Of a stretch of 64,000 bases of DNA, positions 55,874 through 64,000 are shown one piece after another. Origin of the DNA: Kolteria novifilia (GTDB lineage Bacteria; Planctomycetota; Planctomycetia; Kolteriales; Kolteriaceae). The translations under genes and the position numbers were made by a program. How positions within the stretch are numbered: position 1 is the first letter of the stretch; each line of letters opens with the position of its first letter. The stretch covers positions 1,736,001 to 1,800,000 of the forward strand of contig CP036279.1 in NCBI GenBank assembly GCA_007748055.1, read 5' to 3'. A model generated the notes under the pieces. That model was not told the DNA's origin and did not search any database. It worked only from the letters and a program-made list of their open reading frames with translations.

Positions 55874-56045
55874 CGCAACAGTCTCCGCTGATGGTTCGGG
55901 GGACGCCGACCGGTCGGAATCGAGACGATTCTGTCTCTAAAGAGGCCCGTTTCGGCGACAAGTTCGATCGTCGTTGGTCCGTTTTGGATCCATTTTCGTC
56001 AAAAACGGACCCATTTCATGCCTGGGAGGGGGACTCATCGTTCAT

Positions 56046-58229
56046 TCAGGCGGTCGATTCGGAGTCGCTTGGAAGTCCGCCGCGGACGAGCCGTCCTTCG
56101 CCGGAGATGTCGACGCCGAGGGCTTCCAGGGCGCCGGTCAGTTCCGCGCTCTTCTCGGGCTCGACCACGAGGGCTTTGGGGCCGAGGCGCGATTGGAAGC
56201 ACGCCGCGGTCGCCGGATGCTGCAAGAGCCCGTCGGCGAGCATCTCGTCATCGGTCCGTAGGACCACGAGCGACTTGATCTCGACCTCCGCCCGCGCGGC
56301 GCAGCGGAAGAGAAGCTGAGCGCTCGGCGGGGGGCTCTCCCCGGTGCGGCGCCGAAACCATTCCTCGAGAAAACTGATCGAAAGCCCTTGGTCGAGCGCC
56401 CGCCCCAGCGACTTGGACGTGAGGCGGAAGGTTTTCGGTCCCTCGCCGCTCTCTCTCTCGACCGAGTCGGCGAAGCGGCGAAGTTCGGTCTCGAGCAGGA
56501 GGTCCGACTTGGCTAGGTCGATGTGCAACGTGATCCCGTCGGCATCGACGTTGACGCACGGTTCGGACCCGACCGAGTAGTTCCGCGAGGAGGTGATCCG
56601 CAAGTTCTTGAGCGTCGCCCCCGCGTCGCCGGCCACGAGCAAGATCCGATCGGTGATCGCGGTCCCCTCGAGCCCCCGTTCGACGGCGTCGTCGAGGTCG
56701 CTTTTGCTCGAAAACTCGTAGAGCGAACAGCGTGGGAAGACGCGGATCCGCTCGCGCCGTTCCGCCCAGGTTCGGATCGAGGTCGAGAGTCCCGTCGGGA
56801 TCTCTCGGCCTCCATACTGTTCGAGCGTCTCGATCATCGTGTCGGCGCTGAGCCCCGCCTCGAGGCCGATGTAGACCGAATCGGCGGAGATCTCGTACGT
56901 CAGGGCCGCTCCGAGCGTCTTCGGTTCGCAGAAGACCGCGAGCCGGCGCAGCAGTTCGACCGACAGGCCTTGGCGATAGACGACCACTTCGTGATTCGGC
57001 TGGGCGAGCAACGTGCCGGGAAACGCCGGCAGTTCCGGGAGCTCGACCTCTTCCCCGAGAAACCGCTTGCCCCAGGGACTGAGACGAGCGAGGTCCTCGC
57101 CGTCGCCGGTTTGGAGGATCTCGACCGCCCCCGTCTGATAGAGCGAGCCAAAGACGAACTTGCGGATCCACTTGCGGGCGAGACGGGCCCGCGTCTCTTC
57201 CTGACGCAAGGGGCCGATTCGTTCGCCGGTCTCCGTCCAAGGCGGGTGACATTGTTCGAGCTTGCTCGCGAGCTGCTCGACGCTGGCCCCCTGTTCGGGC
57301 GGTAGGCTGCCGAGCCAATACAGCACGAGAAAGCGGGCCGAGGCCATCTCCGAGGCGAACGGGCCGGTCGGGGTCTCCTCGCCCAGCTCATTCCAGTTCT
57401 CGACGCCAATCAAGTCGCCAAGACACTTGAGCAAGAGCTCGTTGCGATCGGCCGGCCAATGGTCGGCGAGTGACTCGGTCGGGAACTGCTCGTCGCAAAA
57501 CCGATCGAGCATGCCTCCCTGCACCGCCAGAGCGTACGTCAGCATCCCGAGCTGGTCGCACGCCTCGGGCGTGTCGACGAAAGGTGCCTCGAGGAGACTA
57601 TTTTGTCCGATCCGTTCCTGGTCGCGTTTGAAGAGGATGTTTTGCTGGGTACGGCGAATCGGCAAGCGCGTCGCCAGGCGCCACAAGAGCGCCAGTCGCA
57701 TCGGGTATTCCCAGCCGTCGGCGGCACGCCACGATCCCGAGGCCTCCGTCCCCACCAGCCCCTTGACGGGACTGGCCTGGTCGGGAAGCGATTCCGAGAG
57801 GGGTGCGGCCAGGGTGATGACCGGCAGGGCCTCGATCGGCAACCCGTCGTTGACCTCGAACCGGGTCAGTTCCTCGCCGGGACGCGAGGGGCGCATCCAC
57901 AACAAGCCGTCGGTCAGCAGCGATTGCACCGCGCGGTAGGGAGACCGGATCGAACAGGCCCCCAGCAAGCGCATCGCGTGATCCCAGCGCCACTCGATCA
58001 GGGGCGATCGGCGAAAAATCGCCAGCGCCTCTTGCGCGGCCTCGTCGAGTTCGTCGATGATCTTGCCGACCGAACGCTTGCTCGCGAGGGCTTGGACCAA
58101 GCGGTCCGACGATTCCTTGGCCTTCTTCGAACGGGAGAAGCGGGCGGCTCGTTCAGCGGTCCGCTCCAGTAGATCGGAGGAGTAACGCTGGAGCCAAGGG
58201 CGGTGGTCGTCGCTTTTGGCAGCGATCAT
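56046..58229 (-). CDS. Helicase-associated protein (XPB N-terminal/p52-like)
   Basis: A 727-residue helical protein of the 'helicase-associated' type (PF13625-like), commonly encoded next to bacterial XPB. It has winged-helix-like segments in the first two thirds and LAQPNHEVVVYRQGLSVELL, the segment usual before the XPB-N-like domain. At residues 654-705 a short alpha/beta unit occurs (LVVLRTDDEMLADGLLQHPA, then ALVVEPEKSAELTGALEALG). The same unit is seen in the 87-residue protein encoded upstream and in the helicase. Its ATG overlaps that small gene by four bases. No helicase motifs of its own. Confidence 0.85.
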   Translation of the reverse strand: MIAAKSDDHRPWLQRYSSDLLERTAERAARFSRSKKAKESSDRLVQALASKRSVGKIIDELDEAAQEALAIFRRSPLIEWRWDHAMRLLGACSIRSPYRAVQSLLTDGLLWMRPSRPGEELTRFEVNDGLPIEALPVITLAAPLSESLPDQASPVKGLVGTEASGSWRAADGWEYPMRLALLWRLATRLPIRRTQQNILFKRDQERIGQNSLLEAPFVDTPEACDQLGMLTYALAVQGGMLDRFCDEQFPTESLADHWPADRNELLLKCLGDLIGVENWNELGEETPTGPFASEMASARFLVLYWLGSLPPEQGASVEQLASKLEQCHPPWTETGERIGPLRQEETRARLARKWIRKFVFGSLYQTGAVEILQTGDGEDLARLSPWGKRFLGEEVELPELPAFPGTLLAQPNHEVVVYRQGLSVELLRRLAVFCEPKTLGAALTYEISADSVYIGLEAGLSADTMIETLEQYGGREIPTGLSTSIRTWAERRERIRVFPRCSLYEFSSKSDLDDAVERGLEGTAITDRILLVAGDAGATLKNLRITSSRNYSVGSEPCVNVDADGITLHIDLAKSDLLLETELRRFADSVERESGEGPKTFRLTSKSLGRALDQGLSISFLEEWFRRRTGESPPPSAQLLFRCAARAEVEIKSLVVLRTDDEMLADGLLQHPATAACFQSRLGPKALVVEPEKSAELTGALEALGVDISGEGRLVRGGLPSDSESTA

Positions 58230-58489
58230 GAAGCTCCCATGACATTGGAGGTGTGACCCATCCGCTTGAGTTCCTCGACGACCTCTTGGGCCTTGCCCGG
58301 TTCGATGAGGAGCACTTCGTCGGTGAGCCGTCCGATGATCATTTGGCTAAGGCGAGCTCGAGCGAGTAGTTCCTCGGCGAGGATGGGATCGCCAAGCTGG
58401 ATCAGCGAGACATGGCGATGCACCTTGACGGGGATCCGCGCGCCCGCGGGTCGCTTCCCTGAACCGTAGCCTCCGCTCCAATCACTCAT
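58226..58489 (-). CDS. Small single-domain protein with XPB/p52 clutch-like fold pattern (87 aa)
   Basis: A basic N-terminus (MSDWSGGYGSGKRPAGARIP) is followed by one domain at residues 28-80: SLIQLGDPILAEELLARARL, then LTDEVLLIEPGKAQEVVEEL and KRMGHT. That reproduces a beta-helix-beta-helix pattern also present in the larger partner (residues 654-705) and in the XPB N-terminal region (about 107-160). It lies between the helicase and the helicase-associated gene and overlaps the latter (ATGA at 58226-58229). A role as a p8/TTDA-like partner is inferred from pattern and position only. Confidence 0.75.
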   Translation of the reverse strand: MSDWSGGYGSGKRPAGARIPVKVHRHVSLIQLGDPILAEELLARARLSQMIIGRLTDEVLLIEPGKAQEVVEELKRMGHTSNVMGAS

Positions 58490-58636
58490 GCCGAGAGTCG
58501 CCTCGCAACTAAACGAGAAATTTGTCTGTTCCGGTTCCCAAACGCGCTAGGGAATCGACGTTGACCACGATTCCGCGGTCGACGACACGCCGCATCCATC
58601 GACCGTGACGCGGACCGGCTCCCGAACGCGTGGCGC

Positions 58637-60406
58637 TCAATTCTTGCCGCTGGTACTCGCGACCGAATCGACCGAGTCCTCCGCGTCCGAAGAGTTCTCT
58701 TGGTCGTCGCCGTTTTCTTCCTCGTCGTCGAAGAAGTTGGTCTCGTCCAAGATCTCGTAGCTGTATCCCTGTTCGGTCAGGAAGAGCTGCCGATGGTGGG
58801 CGAAGTCGAGCTCCTTGGTATCGCGGGTGACCAGCGTGTAGAAGTGGGCACTCTGGCGATCGGCCTTCGGTCGCAAGATGCGCCCCAATCGTTGAGCTTC
58901 CTCCTGGCGCGACCCGAACGTTCCCGACACTTGCACCAGGACGTTGGCGTCCGGCAAGTCGAGCGCGAAGTTGCCCACCTTCGAGAGGACAAGCTGCTTG
59001 ATCCGACCCGAGCGAAACTGCTCGTAGAGCGCTTCGCGATCGGACTGGCTCGTCTGCCCCGTGATCAGCGGAATGTCGAAGCGTTTAGCCAGATCGCGTA
59101 ACTGTTGCAAATACTGGCCGATCAGTAAGATCCGCGCGTTGGGATAGCGCTCGATGATCTCCTCGCACAGGTCAGCCTTGACCGGGTTCTCGCTGGCGAG
59201 CCGGAACTTTTGCCGCCAGGGGGCGACGGCGTATTCCATCCGGTTCTGCTCGGGGAGCGAGCAACGAATCTCGGTGCAGTTAGCCTCCGCGATCCACCCT
59301 TTCTGTTCGAGAGCCCGCCAAGGCACGTCGTATTTCTTCGGACCGATCAGGGTGAAGACGTCCGATTCGCGACCATCCTCGCGCACCAGGGTCGCGGTCA
59401 GGCCGAGCCGTCGACGGGCTTGGATGTCGGCCGTGACCCGGAAGACCGGAGCGGGCAGGAGGTGAACCTCGTCGTAGATGATTAGTCCCCAGTCCCGTTC
59501 GCCGAAGATCGAAAAGTGCGGAAAGTCCTCGTCCTTGTTGGGGCGATAGGTGACGATCTGGTACGTCGCGATGGTGATCGGACGGACTTTCTTTTCCTCG
59601 CCGGTGAACTCGCCGACGGCGTCGGGTTCGATGTCGGTCTTATCGATGATCTCGCGATACCACTGCTTGACCGACGTGATGCTGGTGGTCAAGACGAGCG
59701 TCGACTTTTGCAGCCGGGTGATCGCGGCGATGCCGACAATGGTCTTGCCGGCGCCGCAGGGCAAAACGATGACGCCGCTGCCGCCGCGGACGTCGCCGCC
59801 GGCATGGAAGACATCGGCGGCGTCCTGTTGGTAGTCGCGGACGTTGAAGGGCACGCCCGCTCGGGTGATCTCCCGGGCGGCGATCTTGAGGTTGGTCCCC
59901 TCCGCGTAGCCGGCGAGGTCTTCGGCGGGGTAGCCGCAACCGATCAGCGACTGCTTGAGCACGCCGCGATGGGCTTCGTTGACGACGTAGGCGGCCTCAC
60001 CGAGCGGCTCGCCGAGGTACTTGCTCACCGTCTTCTGACGCGAGAGTTCTTCCAGGAGCGGACGATCGGGGCAGATCAGCCGCAGTTGTTTGTTGACCCG
60101 AACGAGTTGGAGACGTCCGTAGCGGCTGACGCGATCCTCGATGTCGGCCCCGATATTCGCGGGGAGTGGGAACTTGCTGTTCTGATCGAGGACCTCGATC
60201 ATCTCTTGGGCGGTCATGCCGGCCGCGGCCGCGTTCCACAGCGAGAGATCGGTTAATCGGTAGGTGTGGATGTGTTCCGGGCTCTTTTCCAGTTCCGCGA
60301 ATGGGGCGAGCGCATCGCGAGCGGCCTGGTACTTCTCATTGTCCACCTCCACCAAAATTGTTCGATCGCTTTGGACAATGAGGGGGTTCGTCGGGTCGTA
60401 ACTCAT
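58637..60406 (-). CDS. XPB/Ssl2-type DNA helicase
   Basis: A 589-residue superfamily-2 helicase of XPB type. The N-terminal damage-recognition/clutch region covers about residues 1-165. Walker A is VLPCGAGKTIVG (about 215-222), the DEVH box is IIYDEVHLLPAP (about 311), and motif III/RED is LTATLVREDGRE, with the Arg-Glu-Asp typical of XPB. Motif VI is QEEAQRLGRILRPK (about 500), and the C-terminal tail is acidic and Ser-rich. It would unwind DNA 3'-5' or act as a translocase in repair or transcription-coupled processes. It is the first gene of the unit with the 87- and 727-residue proteins. Confidence 0.95.
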   Translation of the reverse strand: MSYDPTNPLIVQSDRTILVEVDNEKYQAARDALAPFAELEKSPEHIHTYRLTDLSLWNAAAAGMTAQEMIEVLDQNSKFPLPANIGADIEDRVSRYGRLQLVRVNKQLRLICPDRPLLEELSRQKTVSKYLGEPLGEAAYVVNEAHRGVLKQSLIGCGYPAEDLAGYAEGTNLKIAAREITRAGVPFNVRDYQQDAADVFHAGGDVRGGSGVIVLPCGAGKTIVGIAAITRLQKSTLVLTTSITSVKQWYREIIDKTDIEPDAVGEFTGEEKKVRPITIATYQIVTYRPNKDEDFPHFSIFGERDWGLIIYDEVHLLPAPVFRVTADIQARRRLGLTATLVREDGRESDVFTLIGPKKYDVPWRALEQKGWIAEANCTEIRCSLPEQNRMEYAVAPWRQKFRLASENPVKADLCEEIIERYPNARILLIGQYLQQLRDLAKRFDIPLITGQTSQSDREALYEQFRSGRIKQLVLSKVGNFALDLPDANVLVQVSGTFGSRQEEAQRLGRILRPKADRQSAHFYTLVTRDTKELDFAHHRQLFLTEQGYSYEILDETNFFDDEEENGDDQENSSDAEDSVDSVASTSGKN

Positions 60407-60584
60407 TCGCCGGTAATCCCTTGGAGTAAGGCGATCCTCTCCGCGGCTCCGCCGGTACTGCTCCCGCGACCCGCAAACAGCGTAGTGTAGTCCTTGTCTC
60501 CCAGCGGCTCAACCTCATTACCGCTGGGGCCGATTCGCACCTCGTGGAGGTTCCGAACTCGGGGCACGCCGCGCTCCTGTCTCG

Positions 60585-61229
60585 TTAGCTTGAGGAATTT
60601 TCCGCTCCGAGCAAGGCCATGAATTCGGCCCGCGTCGTCGGATTGTGCTTGAAGATCCCTCGCATCGCGCTGGTGATGCAGCAGCTTCCTCGCTTGCGAA
60701 CCCCGCGAATCGTCATGCAGGTGTGCTCTGCCTCGACCACGACCCCGACCCCCCGCGGCTCCAATTCCTGCATGATCAGATCCGCGAGCGTTTCAGTAAT
60801 TCCTTCCTGAATTTGGGGACGGTGGGTGACTTCTTCCACGACGCGAGCCAGCTTGCTGAGTCCCACGACCTTCCCGTTGGGAAGATAGCCAATGTGAGCA
60901 CGGCCGAAAAACGGCAGCAAATGGTGCTCGCAAACGCTCTCGAAAGAGATGTCGCGCACCAGCACGATCTCATCGTACTTCTGCGTGAAGACCCGCTTGA
61001 GATGGACCGCGGGATTGGCGTGCAGGCCACGGAACATCTCCTGATACATCCGCGCGACCCGGTCGGGGGTCTCGAGCAATCCCTCGCGATCGGGGTCTTC
61101 GCCCACCGCGATCAAGATCTCGCGAATGGCCTTTCGCAGCCGATCGTGATCGACTTTGGTGTCGGGAAGGTCCTCTTCGGAAGGGGTCGCGTCGTGTTCG
61201 TCCGCGATCGACCCGTTGATATTCGCCAT
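60585..61229 (-). CDS. folE: GTP cyclohydrolase I
   Basis: A 214-residue FolE converting GTP to dihydroneopterin triphosphate, the first step of tetrahydrofolate synthesis. Motifs: GEDPDREGLLETPDRVARMY, SVCEHHLLPFFGRAHIGYLP with the zinc Cys100 and His103, VVEAEHTCMTIRGVRKRGSC with Cys171, and RAEFMALLG at the end. The ATG at 61229 has GAGGA close upstream and matches the usual length. Upstream in-frame sequence is repeat-derived and rejected. Confidence 0.96.
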   Translation of the reverse strand: MANINGSIADEHDATPSEEDLPDTKVDHDRLRKAIREILIAVGEDPDREGLLETPDRVARMYQEMFRGLHANPAVHLKRVFTQKYDEIVLVRDISFESVCEHHLLPFFGRAHIGYLPNGKVVGLSKLARVVEEVTHRPQIQEGITETLADLIMQELEPRGVGVVVEAEHTCMTIRGVRKRGSCCITSAMRGIFKHNPTTRAEFMALLGAENSSS

Positions 61230-61754
61230 GAAATCCTCTTCGGATGAACCCTCGGCCCCCGAGAAGACGCCGTTCGCGTCTACCCTGGCGGCACGAAGTG
61301 CTTCCCATGGCGGAGCCATGAAAGCATGCGTTGCACCAGACAGGTCATGATAGAGGTTTGCCCCGCCCCTGGCAGAAGCTTCAATTCCCGGCGCCGGGGG
61401 GATCGGAGCCGGGGAGCAGGAGGAAGGATGAAGGGGAGAAGGGAAGAGGGGAAGAGGGAAGAGGGAAGAGGGAAGAAGGAAGAAGGGAACCACAGAGGCC
61501 GCGGAGAGCGCGGAGGGGGGGGGAGAGGGTGTCTGGGCGCTCTCGGTCAAGATGAATGGGTGGTCGGGGGGAGTGCTGTCATCAGTTGACGTTTGAACTC
61601 TTCCTCCGCGCTCTCTGTGTCCTCTGTGGTTAAATTCCCTCTCCGGGCGTCGGCGATGTGGTGGTTGGGGTGAATGCTGTCGGTAGGCCTTCTCCGCCGA
61701 GCTTGCTGTCTCCTCGGAGGTTGATTTCTTCTTCATTCGAGGGGGAGGGCGAAC
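61230..61754. repeat. Intergenic purine-rich tract with inverted CACAGAGG elements
   Basis: A (G/A)-only stretch of several AAGAGGGAAGAGGG-type units (about 61425-61485) leads into CCACAGAGGCCGCGGAGAGC. About 110 bases later comes the opposite-strand partner CTCCGCGCTCTCTGTGTCCT followed by CTGTGGTT, so the two could pair as a long hairpin. These are the same CACAGAGG elements found at 51925-52450. No gene. Confidence 0.7.
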
Positions 61755-62429
61755 TCAGTTCTTGCTGAAGTGACGGGGATCGTTGGGATCGGCGTCATCG
61801 GCGCCTTGGGTGACCTCTTGCAGATGCTCTTGGAGCTGCTGGAGCCGATCGTCGACGCTCGTGGTTTCGAGCAGTCGCTGTTTCGTGGCGGGCGAGAGCC
61901 GGGCGGTGTAGGCGACGATGTCGCTGAAGGGCCCAGGGCGGCATTCTTGGGAGAGAAAGCCCATGAACGCGTCGGCGTCGTCATCATTGGCCAGAAGAAT
62001 CCGCAAGCAACGGAGGATCTCGGCCTGGAAGAGCTTGCGCCCCATGTCGCCTTGGGGGAGGAGTTCGTCCTCGAGGACATCGACCTTCGCGGTCCGGTAG
62101 AGTCGCTCAGTCTCGATCTCGTGGTCGATCCGGACCCGTGCTTGGCCGCGGAGCACGAAGAGAAAACGGCCGTCGGGCAGCCGCCGCTCGTTGAAGACCT
62201 CCCCGACGCAAGCGACCGGGTGAATCGGGGTCGGCTCGGGGGGACCCGGTTCCTTGATCAGCACTATCGCCATCCGCCGGTCGTCGGCGAGCACGTCCTC
62301 CATCATCTGCTTGTAGCGCGGTTCGAAGATCTGCAGCGGCAAGAGCCCGTTAGGCAAAAGCACGACATTGGGCAGGGGGAAGAGTCGAACGGTCTCGATA
62401 CCGGGAAATTGGTCGCTACGATCGCTCAC
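61755..62429 (-). CDS. Lon-substrate-binding-domain protein
   Basis: A 224-residue stand-alone LON N-terminal/substrate-binding domain: LFPLPNVVLLPNGLLPLQIF, EPRYKQMMEDVLAD, ACVGEVFNERRLPDGRFLFV and LRGQARVRID. The ATP-binding and protease domains of Lon are absent, so it is a YjbK/LonN-like adaptor or unknown-function protein. The ATG at 62429 overlaps the DUF309 stop (ATGA), so the pair is co-translated. The C-terminal part is helical and acidic. Confidence 0.92.
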   Translation of the reverse strand: MSDRSDQFPGIETVRLFPLPNVVLLPNGLLPLQIFEPRYKQMMEDVLADDRRMAIVLIKEPGPPEPTPIHPVACVGEVFNERRLPDGRFLFVLRGQARVRIDHEIETERLYRTAKVDVLEDELLPQGDMGRKLFQAEILRCLRILLANDDDADAFMGFLSQECRPGPFSDIVAYTARLSPATKQRLLETTSVDDRLQQLQEHLQEVTQGADDADPNDPRHFSKN

Positions 62430-62851
62430 GCCGGCGACCCCTCGTCAAAAGTTGTCGGGATCTCCGGCCAACGCGTCGGGGCCGGATCGAGTTCGATGAC
62501 CGGGACCAGAGCGTCGTCCCAAGGCCTTCGCTCGCTCGCATCGTCCTCGAGGACCGGAGCGAAACAGCGTTCCAGGGTCACGAGGAACTGGTCGAGGTCG
62601 AGCCCTTGGTGGTGTGGTAGAAATCGTTGCAAGTAGCCGGTGGCACGCGAATACATCCGGCGGGCACCCTCGTCATTGCCGTTGTAGAGGTGGCAAAGGC
62701 CGACCGCGACTTGAATGAGCCCCTGGTAAAAGTCCCGGTCGCCACCCGCCGTGTTGTGCCAGAGTTCCTCCCACGCGTCGTGGCTTTCGAACCAATCGCC
62801 GCGATTAAAGAGTCGGACGCCGACCAAATAGTCGTCATGGTAGAGCTGCAT
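62426..62851 (-). CDS. DUF309 domain-containing protein
   Basis: A 141-residue helical protein with the DUF309 hallmark GDWFESHDAWEELWHNTAG, then FYQGLIQVAVGLCHLYNGN with the downstream helix GARRMYSRATGYLQ. The function of the family is unknown. The ATG at 62851 with GAGGAG upstream is preferred over one 21 bases earlier. It is coupled to the Lon-domain gene by a four-base overlap, and the pairing may be functional. Confidence 0.93.
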   Translation of the reverse strand: MQLYHDDYLVGVRLFNRGDWFESHDAWEELWHNTAGGDRDFYQGLIQVAVGLCHLYNGNDEGARRMYSRATGYLQRFLPHHQGLDLDQFLVTLERCFAPVLEDDASERRPWDDALVPVIELDPAPTRWPEIPTTFDEGSPA

Positions 62852-63055
62852 GGGGCTCCTCGCTGGGGCCATTCCCTCGCCGAACAGCCAATTGTAGTGA
62901 GCCGCTCCACATCGACTGGGTCAATGGTTTCATCGTCGCCGATCCTTCGCTACGATGTGGGGCACCAACCAAGAGCGAAAAGCCTGGTCCGTCGCGTCAA
63001 TCGGGCAAACACGCTGAAACATCGTATCGAGCGAAGTCGAGGAGCCGAAAAGAGA

Positions 63056-64000
63056 ATGAACGCCATCTTGCTCACGGGGGTGATCGCCCTCGCCCCGCTG
63101 GCCGCGTTGGAATCCGACGAGATTCAAGGGCAATGGAAGGGAACCACGACGGTCGCGGGGAATGGTCATCAGTCGAAGGTCGTCGCGAAGATCGCCGCGC
63201 TCGGCGGCAACAAGTACGGCGGGATCGTCCATGTCACCGATCCCAAGGGCGACGTTCACGAGGCACCGATCTCCTTCGAGGTCGAGACGAAAGGTTCGGC
63301 GGTGACGGTCACCGGCAGCAGCGAGATGAAGGGCGAGCCGGTTAAGGTCTCCGGAACGATCTCCGAGGGGAGTTTCACCGGGAGTTTCGACGCACCCGAG
63401 GAGAAGGGGACCTTCGCGTTGACCCGTGAGAAGCTCAAGTCGCCGACCGCGGGCAAGAAGGCTCCGGAAGGCGCGATTGTCCTCTTTGATGGAAAGAGTC
63501 TCAATGCTTGGAAGAAGGCGAGAAGCAAGAACGCTCCGGCCGGCTGGAAGGTGGTCGACGGCGCGATGCAGGTCGTTCCCAAGTCGGGTAGTGTCCAGAG
63601 CAAGCAGCCTCTCGGCGACGGCCACTACCATATCGAGTTCAAGACGCCCTTCATGCCCGAGAGTCGGGGACAGGCCAGGGGAAACAGTGGCGTCTACTTC
63701 CAGGGCCGCTACGAAGTGCAGGTGCTCGACAGCTTCGGCCAGCCGCCGCGCGACAACGAGGCGGGCGGGATCTATAAGGTGTCGGTTCCCAAGGTGAATG
63801 CCAGCTACCCGCCCGGCGAGTGGCAGACCTATGACGTCGACTTCGAGGCTCCGAAGTTCGAAGGCGGCAAAATGGTGGCGCCGGGGAAGATCACGGTTCG
63901 TCACAACGGCGTGGTGATCCACGAGGACGTCGAGTTGACCAAGACAACCAATGGTGCGGCCGACAACAAGATGGACCAGCCCGGCGGCGTGATGTTGCAA
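63056..64000 (+). CDS. DUF1080 (3-keto-disaccharide hydrolase-type) exported protein, 3'-truncated
   Basis: The plus-strand frame from ATG 63056 is open to the window edge (315 codons), so the C-terminus is missing. Signal peptide about residues 1-20 (AILLTGVIALAPLAA). A beta-rich N-terminal domain follows (DEIQGQWKGTTTVAGNGH) to about residue 125. The DUF1080 domain has IVLFDGKSLNAWKKAR, HIEFKTPFM, GNSGVYFQGRYEVQVLDSFG and DNEAGGIYKVSVPKVNASYP. The family is jelly-roll, concanavalin-like and frequent in planctomycetes, acting on glycans or keto-glycosides. The opposite-strand frame is a shadow. Confidence 0.9.
   Translation, partial: MNAILLTGVIALAPLAALESDEIQGQWKGTTTVAGNGHQSKVVAKIAALGGNKYGGIVHVTDPKGDVHEAPISFEVETKGSAVTVTGSSEMKGEPVKVSGTISEGSFTGSFDAPEEKGTFALTREKLKSPTAGKKAPEGAIVLFDGKSLNAWKKARSKNAPAGWKVVDGAMQVVPKSGSVQSKQPLGDGHYHIEFKTPFMPESRGQARGNSGVYFQGRYEVQVLDSFGQPPRDNEAGGIYKVSVPKVNASYPPGEWQTYDVDFEAPKFEGGKMVAPGKITVRHNGVVIHEDVELTKTTNGAADNKMDQPGGVMLQ

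Noticed and set aside
62930-64000. Minus-strand 356-residue frame at the right edge
   Set aside because: The plus strand carries a clear DUF1080 protein with signal peptide in the same interval.

Overview
The window is GC-rich DNA of a planctomycete (PVC group) chromosome. This is supported by several lineage-typical families: a DUF1559 pseudopilin-like protein, a very large secreted beta-propeller/HEAT/cytochrome c protein of the 'PVC-type CxxCH' kind, a secreted sulfatase, a HYExAFE-type nuclease-fold protein, a DUF1080 protein at the right edge, and many GC-rich hairpin repeats between genes. I cannot name the species from sequence alone.

Layout. 1-5 kb: a truncated gene, three related copies of a small membrane-protein motif, 22-bp and 180-bp repeat arrays, and a sulfatase. 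5-7 kb: an IS66 transposase scrap abutting an array of long repeats that carry short internal repeats. 7-13 kb: the giant CxxCH protein and a divergent TPR protein, then more repeats. 13-21 kb: a sigma/anti-sigma/exported-protein operon, a stand-alone poly-gamma-glutamate system protein, DUF427 and GNAT genes, and a 442-bp tandem repeat. 21.7-34.5 kb: a nitrate/nitrite (possibly also sulfite) assimilation cluster, mostly on the minus strand. It holds a NarK transporter, a molybdopterin nitrate reductase, a fused DmsB-DmsC-like electron-transfer protein, two different siroheme reductases, a CysJ-like flavoreductase and uroporphyrinogen-III synthase for siroheme supply. An outer-membrane porin-like gene overlaps hemD end to end. 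36.6-45 kb: aconitase, a lipoprotein, DUF1559, bestrophin, a ParD/ParE-type toxin-antitoxin pair, pyrF with a sugar-phosphate isomerase-like gene, and manganese catalase. 46-54 kb: tRNA-Glu, a NYN protein, three alpha/beta hydrolases, small exported proteins, a CpxP/Spy-like protein and the HYExAFE protein. 54.5-63 kb: hisS, an XPB-helicase operon, folE, and a Lon-substrate-domain/DUF309 pair.

The most unusual gene sets are two. First, XPB helicase, an 87-residue protein and a 727-residue helicase-associated protein lie in a row, and all three appear to carry the same short alpha/beta segment. This recalls the XPB-p52-p8 'clutch' arrangement of eukaryotic TFIIH. Second, one siroheme nitrite/sulfite reductase carries a rubredoxin-like Cys4 knuckle followed by an RGRPR (AT-hook-like) and helix-turn-helix-like tail, so it may be both an enzyme and a DNA-binding protein. 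Intergenic DNA is dominated by dispersed and tandem repeats rather than intact insertion sequences. There is no CRISPR array, phage or complete transposon.
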